This document shows positions 4,254 through 9,131 of a DNA stretch of 9,131 nucleotides, piece after piece. The notes under the pieces are model-generated. The model saw only the letters and a list, made by a program, of their open reading frames with translations. It made no database searches and was not told the origin of the DNA. A program made the position numbers and the translations under genes. Every line of letters starts with the position of its first letter. The stretch's first letter is position 1. Source of the stretch: Planktomarina sp. (GTDB lineage Bacteria; Pseudomonadota; Alphaproteobacteria; Rhodobacterales; Rhodobacteraceae); contig NZVF01000025.1 in NCBI GenBank assembly GCA_002698165.1, positions 50,311 through 59,441 of the forward strand, written 5' to 3'.

Positions 4254-6497
4254 ATGGTCCAAGCTTCAGAAAGTGAAAGCCGAAAGCTACTCGTAGCATT
4301 ACGAGACGCGATGGCGGAAGATTCTGCCGGCCAAGCTCGTTTGGATAAAATTGTGCAGCTCACAGCCCATTCGATGGGTTCAGAAGTTTGTTCTATTTAT
4401 TTATTCCGTGATAGTGAAACATTGGAGCTTTGTGCTACCCAAGGTCTTAATGCAGTTGCAGTTCACCAAACTAAATTACGCATCGGTGAAGGACTTGTCG
4501 GACGTGTAGCTAAATTCAATCAAACTATTAATACTGCGGACGCTCCCTCCTCTAAGGGGTTTCGGTTCATGCCTGAAACTGGAGAAGAAATTTACTCCTC
4601 TTTTCTTGGAGTACCTATTCAACGTCTAGGGGAATCCCTTGGCGTACTGGTTGTACAATCAAAAGCCACCCGTGAATTTTCAGCTGATGAAATATATGCA
4701 CTTGAGGTTGTGGCTATGGTTTTAGCCGAAATGACCGAGTTGGGCGCTTTTGTAGACGATGGAGCAGCGCTATCCGCATTGCATCAAAGGCCTATAACAT
4801 TTCAAGGGTTGAGTGCTCAGGAAGGCGTAGCTGAGGGCGCCGTCTACCTTCATGAACCACGCGTAGTGGTTACAAACCCAATTGCCGATGACCCTAAAAT
4901 CGAACACCAGCGTCTTAACGAAGCGTTGGATCGTTTGCGCGTCTCAGTAGATCAAATGCTATCTGACGTACGTAGTGGTGACTCCGAACAATTGGAAGTC
5001 TTGGAAGCTTATAGAATGTTCGCCAACTCAAAAGGTTGGCGTCGACGAATGGAAGAGGACATTCAAAGAGGGCTGTCGGCAGAATCTGCCGTTGAGAAGG
5101 AACAATCGACTGCACGCAGTCGAATTAGCCAATCTAATGACGCTTACCTGCGGGAACGTCTACACGATATTGATGACCTCTCAAATCGTTTATTACGCCT
5201 TCTAACAGGTCAGGGCAGCGATACGGGCGTTGAAATTTCTCAAAACCCAATACTCGTAGCCCAAAACATTGGACCAGCTGAATTACTAGACTACGGCCGC
5301 AATCTTAAAGGTATTGTGCTCGAAGAAGGTTCTGTCGGCTCTCATGCCGCAATAGTGGCCCGTGCTTTAGCCATTCCTTTGGTGATTCATACCAAAGGCA
5401 TTTCAACAGAAGCTCTTAACGGCGATATTATTATGGTCGACGGGGATCAAGGGACGGTACATCTTCGCCCAGATGAAGGTGTTCTCAAAGCTGTAAAAGA
5501 TAAAATTGCAATGCAACGACAAGCAGCAGATCGTTACGTTAAGCTGCGCGACAAGCCCGCGAAAGCAAAATGTGGATCAGTCATCAAACTTTTAATGAAT
5601 GCCGGCCTTATGGCCGATCTTCCTTCACTTAAAGGATCGGGAGCTGAAGGGGTGGGACTTTTTCGAACAGAGCTTCAGTTTTTAACACAAAGCCAAATGC
5701 CGAGACGAGCCGAATTGGTTGCACAATATACTCGTGTTATGGATGCCGCCAGCGGTCTTAAAGTCACTTTTCGAACACTAGATATTGGGTCCGACAAAGT
5801 TTTACCATACATGGCGCCTCAAGATGAACCAAATCCAGCAATGGGTTGGCGTGCTATTAGGGTAGGCCTCGATAAACCTGGGATATTGAGAATGCAGTTG
5901 CAGGCGTTATTACGCGCTACATCGGGAAGGGAACTATCTGTAATGTTTCCTTTCGTTGCGCAATTTGACGAATTTTGTGCTGCGAAGACTGAATTAGATC
6001 GAGCAATTATCAGAGAAACTAGGTTGGGCCATAAATTACCTTCAGATATACAAGTAGGTGCGATGCTTGAAACACCTTCCTTGGCTTTTGCTCCAGATCA
6101 GTTTTTCAAGGCGGTGGACTTTCTATCAATTGGTGGAAATGATTTGAAGCAGTTCTTTTTTGCGGCCGACCGAGAAAACGAACGCGTTCGCAAACGCTAT
6201 GACACTTTGAATAGTAGTTTTCTAAACTTCTTAGAGCAAATTGTTCAGCGCGCACGCTCCTCAAACACAGCATTATCGTTTTGCGGTGAAGATGCTGGAC
6301 GCCCTATTGAAGCAATCTGCTTTGCAGCTCTTGGCATTGAAACACTTTCAATGAGACCTGCTTCCATAGCTCCAGTGAAGCATTTAATACGTCGTGTAGA
6401 TCTTAAAGTCTTAAAATCGGTTATTGATAAATCTCGCGATGATGGGCATGAATCAGTTAGAAACTCAGTTACGGGTTGGCTAAAAACAAATTCCTAA
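4254..6497 (+). CDS. ptsP: Phosphoenolpyruvate-protein phosphotransferase PtsP (enzyme I-Ntr) with GAF domain
   Basis: PtsP transfers phosphate from PEP to NPr, starting the nitrogen-related PTS that ends at EIIA-Ntr; it acts in the cytoplasm and regulates rather than transports. The 747 residues comprise a GAF domain (about 25-165; IGEGLVGRVA, 77-86), an NPr-binding helical domain (about 186-310), the phosphohistidine domain with His364 in GSVGSHAAIVARALAIP, and a PEP-binding barrel (about 440-720). Residues equivalent to the enzyme I active site are intact: Arg471 (GLFRTE), Arg507 (FRTLDIGSDK), Glu606 (MLETP), Asn629-Asp630 (GGNDLKQF) and Cys677 (FCGEDAG). In known PtsP proteins the GAF domain responds to glutamine. 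AGGAG at 4238-4242 overlaps the lysC stop, 11 bases before the ATG, so translation and transcription with lysC are likely linked. The 3' end overlaps a convergent gene by 4 bases. Confidence 0.96.
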   Translation: MVQASESESRKLLVALRDAMAEDSAGQARLDKIVQLTAHSMGSEVCSIYLFRDSETLELCATQGLNAVAVHQTKLRIGEGLVGRVAKFNQTINTADAPSSKGFRFMPETGEEIYSSFLGVPIQRLGESLGVLVVQSKATREFSADEIYALEVVAMVLAEMTELGAFVDDGAALSALHQRPITFQGLSAQEGVAEGAVYLHEPRVVVTNPIADDPKIEHQRLNEALDRLRVSVDQMLSDVRSGDSEQLEVLEAYRMFANSKGWRRRMEEDIQRGLSAESAVEKEQSTARSRISQSNDAYLRERLHDIDDLSNRLLRLLTGQGSDTGVEISQNPILVAQNIGPAELLDYGRNLKGIVLEEGSVGSHAAIVARALAIPLVIHTKGISTEALNGDIIMVDGDQGTVHLRPDEGVLKAVKDKIAMQRQAADRYVKLRDKPAKAKCGSVIKLLMNAGLMADLPSLKGSGAEGVGLFRTELQFLTQSQMPRRAELVAQYTRVMDAASGLKVTFRTLDIGSDKVLPYMAPQDEPNPAMGWRAIRVGLDKPGILRMQLQALLRATSGRELSVMFPFVAQFDEFCAAKTELDRAIIRETRLGHKLPSDIQVGAMLETPSLAFAPDQFFKAVDFLSIGGNDLKQFFFAADRENERVRKRYDTLNSSFLNFLEQIVQRARSSNTALSFCGEDAGRPIEAICFAALGIETLSMRPASIAPVKHLIRRVDLKVLKSVIDKSRDDGHESVRNSVTGWLKTNS

Positions 6498-6976
6498 TTG
6501 CCACGGACTTGTCCAGAAATTCCTTTCCATGCATCTGCAACAAGAGCAAGACCCAAAATGCGGCTTGGGTTTGTTGGAGGTGGCATTTTCACGTTTGGTA
6601 AACATTCAAAACCAAAGCGGCCATAATAAGGTGCATCACCAACTAACATAACACGCTGCCACCCCTGTAAGGTGGCCGAACTCAAACTTTCACTTATCAA
6701 GTAACTGCCAAGACCCTCGCCTTGTCTTGTTGGATGTACCGCAATCGGTCCCAATAAAAGAACTTTAGCATTATCAATTTTAACAGCCCAGTATCTAATT
6801 GCGCCAGCCAGAATTCCATCAAAGTCTCGAGCCACATAACATAGGTTATTTATTGCGCAGGCCCCTTCACGCAATCTGTAGGAAGATAAAGCCTCCCTTC
6901 CAGGCGCAAAGCATAAATCATAGAGAGCCTCAACTTCCCAAAAATCTTTCGCTGTTTCACGAGCTAAATGAAACAC
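6494..6976 (-). CDS. GNAT family N-acetyltransferase, YhbS-like
   Basis: The 160-residue protein has the GNAT fold motifs. Motif A is LLLGPIAVHPTRQGEGLG (73-90), where RQGEGLG is the acetyl-CoA pyrophosphate loop; GWQRVMLVGDAPYYGRFGF (105-123) is the YhbS-type strand/helix that follows. FAPGREALSSYRLREG (23-38) is typical of the same group. The family acetylates amines using acetyl-CoA, but the acceptor here is unknown. Translation begins at a GTG (6976-6974), supported by AGAAGGG at 6990-6984, 7 bases upstream. The gene is divergent from the flavin-reductase-like gene and convergent with ptsP, so it is probably transcribed alone. Its stop, TAG at 6496-6494, interlocks with the ptsP TAA at 6495-6497. 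Confidence 0.9.
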   Translation of the reverse strand: MFHLARETAKDFWEVEALYDLCFAPGREALSSYRLREGACAINNLCYVARDFDGILAGAIRYWAVKIDNAKVLLLGPIAVHPTRQGEGLGSYLISESLSSATLQGWQRVMLVGDAPYYGRFGFECLPNVKMPPPTNPSRILGLALVADAWKGISGQVRGN

Positions 6977-6983
6977 TGCCCAG

Positions 6984-6990
6984 CCCTTCT
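6984..6990 (-). promoter_or_regulatory. Ribosome binding site supporting the GTG start of the GNAT gene
   Basis: On the minus strand AGAAGGG ends 7 bases before GTG at 6976-6974. The ideal spacing supports GTG as the start. Confidence 0.6.
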
Positions 6991-6996
6991 TTCTTT

Positions 6997-7025
6997 TTGC
7001 AACTGGCGTAGCACGCAGGTATCAT
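6997..7025 (+). promoter_or_regulatory. Sigma-70-like promoter for the flavin-reductase-like gene
   Basis: TTGCAA (6997-7002), a 17-base spacer, and TATCAT (7020-7025) match the -35/-10 consensus at 4/6 and 5/6 positions. Transcription would begin near 7032, just before the Shine-Dalgarno at 7039. The -10 overlaps the alternative ATG at 7024, so that codon would not be in the transcript. Confidence 0.45.
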
Positions 7026-7038
7026 GTTCGCAAATAAT

Positions 7039-7044
7039 GAGGAA
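7039..7044 (+). promoter_or_regulatory. Ribosome binding site fixing the flavin-reductase-like start at 7051
   Basis: The core GAGG (7039-7042) of GAGGAA lies 8 bases before the ATG at 7051. The ATG at 7045 is too close to it, and the ATG at 7024 is upstream of it. Confidence 0.65.
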
Positions 7045-7050
7045 ATGAAT

Positions 7051-7656
7051 ATGTTTTATCGTCCTAAAGATGGCCATGGTTTGCCGCACAACCCATTTAA
7101 CGCCATCGTAACCCCTCGCCCTATTGGTTGGATCTCTACAGAAGATAAAGCTGGAAATCGTAACTTGGCACCCTATTCATTTTTTAATGCAGTTGCCTAC
7201 GTACCGCCACAAGTTATGTTTTCATCAACAGGAGTAAAATCGGATCAAAATGGCACAAAAGACAGTGTCGCAAACATTCGAGAAACAGAGGAATTCTGCG
7301 TCAATATAGTTCAGTATGCGATGAAGGATCAAATGAATGCCTCGTCTCAAACCTTTAAAAAAGAAGACGATGAGTTTCTTAAGGCTGGCATTGAGGCATT
7401 ACCTTGCGACACAATCAAGGGATTTCGAGTATGTGGCGCACCAGCGGGTTTGGAATGCAAAATGACGCAGATTATTAAATTACCTGGAGAGGCTAATTTC
7501 GTAGTATTTGGAGAAGTAACTGGAATCCATATGCGTGACGATTGCTTAGTGGATGGGATGTTCGATATTAGAAAATTTCGTCCACTGGCAAGACTTGGTT
7601 ACAGGGACTATTCAGTTGTAGACAATATATTCTCACTTAATCGCCCCGACGATTAA
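7051..7656 (+). CDS. Flavin reductase-like FMN-binding domain protein
   Basis: The 201-residue protein matches the flavin reductase-like (FMN-binding split barrel) family. The start MFYRPKDGHGLPHNPFNAIV is characteristic, followed by TPRPIGWIST (21-30), NLAPYSFFNAVAYVPPQVMF (38-57) and GTKDS (68-72), the stretches that normally form the FMN pocket. VFGEVTGIHMRDD (152-164) and FRPLARLGYRDY (176-187) are conserved later parts. Members bind FMN, and some reduce it with NAD(P)H to supply monooxygenases; no partner oxygenase is encoded here, so the reaction is unknown. The longer reading from 7024 would add nine residues and is not supported by the promoter or ribosome site. Its 3' end faces the SulP gene with 24 bases between the stops and no clear terminator. 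Confidence 0.88.
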   Translation: MFYRPKDGHGLPHNPFNAIVTPRPIGWISTEDKAGNRNLAPYSFFNAVAYVPPQVMFSSTGVKSDQNGTKDSVANIRETEEFCVNIVQYAMKDQMNASSQTFKKEDDEFLKAGIEALPCDTIKGFRVCGAPAGLECKMTQIIKLPGEANFVVFGEVTGIHMRDDCLVDGMFDIRKFRPLARLGYRDYSVVDNIFSLNRPDD

Positions 7657-7680
7657 ATCGAGCTTAAGAATGAATTATAC

Positions 7681-9131
7681 TTAATGCCCATCAGCTAGAA
7701 TGCCGGTGCGAACTCCGTAATCTACTGCAATCTGATAATCAGGATCATCGTCGCTATCAACAATTAAGTGCCCCGCCTTATTTAATAAGTAATGGCAGTC
7801 TCTACTGAGGTGACGTAACTGAATTCTTTTACCTGCTGTCTCATATTTAGCAGCAACTGCCTCTATAGCCTGCAAAGCTGATTGATCAGCGACACGACTA
7901 TCAACAAAATCAACAACCACCTTTTTGGGATCATCATGCGGGGAGAATAATTCGATAAAACCTTCACTAGAGCCAAAAAACAGTGGACCACGGATCTTAT
8001 AAACTTTAGTACCATCTTTTTCGATCACTCGATTTGCATGAATACGCAGCGCATTTTGCCATGTATACGCAAGGGCCGAAACAATCACTCCAACGACGAC
8101 TGCTATAGCAAGATCAGTCATCACAGTAACAACAGTAACTAGAATTATTACAAAGGCATCAGTAAATGGTACCTTTCGCATGATCTTAAAACTGTTCCAG
8201 GCAAAAGTGCCAATAACGACCATAAACATAACGCCAACTAAAGCAGCCAATGGAATTTGTTCAATTAGAGGAGAGGCAAGAACTATAAAGGCAAGTAAAA
8301 AAAGTGCAGCTACAATACCAGATATCCTTGTGCGCCCACCAGATTTTACATTAATCATGGATTGACCGATCATTGCACATCCACCCATACCACCAAAAAA
8401 ACCAGTAACCATGTTAGCTATCCCTTGGGCAATACTCTCTTGACTTGCGCCACCCCGTTTATTGGTAATATCGCCAACTAAATTCATTGTTAGTAAGCTT
8501 TCAATTAAACCAATTGCGGCCAATATAATGGCATAAGGCAGAATAATTTGAAAAGTCTGTAAATTTACCGGAACTATTGGAATATGAAAACTGGGAAAGC
8601 CACCTTCAATACTTGCTAAATCACCAACTCGTGGTACGTCAATACCGAATGCAATTACGATAAATGCAACAATTGCAATACCTGCTAATGGTGCAGGAAT
8701 AGTCTTAGTTATTTTGGGAACTCCCCAAACAATAATCATTGTAAGTAAGACCAGAAAAATCATTATTATCATTGGAACCCCAGCTAGCCATTCTCCACCT
8801 GACAAACCATGGCCTGTATTTGTCAAAGATCCCGGGACCTTAAACTGCGATAATTGAGCCATAAAAATTACAATTGCCAAGCCATTAACAAAACCCAACA
8901 TGACGGGATGGGGAACCAACCGAATAAATTTACCCCATCGCATAGCTCCCACGATAATTTGGATCACACCCATTAACACTACTGTTGCAAAAAGGTATTC
9001 GATCCCATGCTGCGCCACCAAGGCAACCATCACTACAGCCAGAGCCCCCGTCGCCCCCGATATCATACCTGGTCGAGCACCAATTAATGCTGTAATCAAA
9101 CCAACAATAAAAGCAGCATATAACCCAACCA
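7681..9131 (-). CDS. SulP/SLC26 family inorganic anion transporter with STAS domain, 5' end off the window
   Basis: The minus-strand frame is open to the right edge, giving 482 visible residues. SulP proteins are usually about 500-580 residues, so the first transmembrane segment is probably missing. Numbering from the first complete visible codon, VGLYAAF (1-7) and RPGMISGATGALAVV (19-33) are SulP signatures, several hydrophobic segments follow, and GQSMINVKSGGRTR (255-268) is the conserved loop motif. Glu210 and Thr214 (LIESLLT) align by eye with the transmembrane-8 acidic residue and Thr of BicA-type transporters. The STAS domain occupies about 375-482 (VVVDFVDSRVADQSALQAI, 404-422). The family carries sulfate, bicarbonate or other anions across the inner membrane; the substrate cannot be told here. 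A TTG at 9099 could be mistaken for the start, but family similarity continues upstream. Confidence 0.93.
   Translation of the reverse strand, partial: VGLYAAFIVGLITALIGARPGMISGATGALAVVMVALVAQHGIEYLFATVVLMGVIQIIVGAMRWGKFIRLVPHPVMLGFVNGLAIVIFMAQLSQFKVPGSLTNTGHGLSGGEWLAGVPMIIMIFLVLLTMIIVWGVPKITKTIPAPLAGIAIVAFIVIAFGIDVPRVGDLASIEGGFPSFHIPIVPVNLQTFQIILPYAIILAAIGLIESLLTMNLVGDITNKRGGASQESIAQGIANMVTGFFGGMGGCAMIGQSMINVKSGGRTRISGIVAALFLLAFIVLASPLIEQIPLAALVGVMFMVVIGTFAWNSFKIMRKVPFTDAFVIILVTVVTVMTDLAIAVVVGVIVSALAYTWQNALRIHANRVIEKDGTKVYKIRGPLFFGSSEGFIELFSPHDDPKKVVVDFVDSRVADQSALQAIEAVAAKYETAGKRIQLRHLSRDCHYLLNKAGHLIVDSDDDPDYQIAVDYGVRTGILADGH

Noticed and set aside
5602..5615. GC-rich CGGCC-TTAT-GGCCG hairpin inside ptsP
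   Set aside because: It lies within conserved coding sequence (NAGLMADLP) with no U-tract; it is explained by codon sequence.
6505..6514. GGACTTGTCC palindrome near the ptsP/GNAT junction as a terminator
   Set aside because: The loop would be only two bases and no T-run follows on either strand.
7664..7684. TTAAG ... CTTAA stem between the convergent flavin-reductase-like and SulP genes as a bidirectional terminator
   Set aside because: A five-pair, almost GC-free stem with an 11-base loop and no U-tract is too weak to call.

Overview
The window reads as an ordinary core-genome stretch of an AT-rich alphaproteobacterium. The proteins resemble, from memory, those of marine Rhodobacterales (Roseobacter-type) or a close relative: the aspartokinase, the PtsP with its GAF domain, the DUF1178 protein and the flavin-reductase-like protein all carry family-typical stretches. 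The DNA is much richer in A+T than is usual for that group, which suggests a streamlined marine lineage. That taxonomic placement is inference; no rRNA or other marker lies in the window.

Layout. The left edge (1-54, minus) holds the first 18 codons of a probable tRNA adenosine deaminase gene (tadA), head to head with an S4-type pseudouridine synthase (100-876, rluB-like). A TerC-family membrane protein follows (938-1762). After a 173-base AT-rich spacer come a Nudix hydrolase (1936-2400) and a DUF1178 zinc-ribbon-like protein (2489-2911). Next is the most informative block: aspartokinase lysC (3000-4238) and, 15 bases later, ptsP (4254-6497), enzyme I of the nitrogen-related PTS. Convergent to ptsP and overlapping its end by 4 bases is a GNAT acetyltransferase (6494-6976, minus). 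It diverges from a flavin-reductase-like FMN protein (7051-7656). The right edge carries a SulP anion transporter with a STAS domain (7681 to beyond 9131, minus), missing its N-terminus.

How the genes fit together. TadA and RluB both modify RNA of the translation apparatus. LysC commits aspartate to lysine, threonine and methionine synthesis, and PtsP is the PEP-dependent phosphodonor of PTS-Ntr, which senses nitrogen status; their tight coupling suggests co-transcription. TerC and SulP are ion-handling membrane proteins. The Nudix, GNAT, DUF1178 and flavin-reductase-like genes have no assigned substrate.

I see no mobile element, CRISPR array, tRNA, rRNA, prophage or defence system, and no convincing intrinsic terminator. 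No novel multi-gene system is evident. The observations most worth checking are an internal Shine-Dalgarno plus ATG inside lysC, predicting a separate ACT-domain beta subunit, and a phased dnaX-like slippery A-tract inside the DUF1178 gene. Several start codons also differ from the longest open frame.
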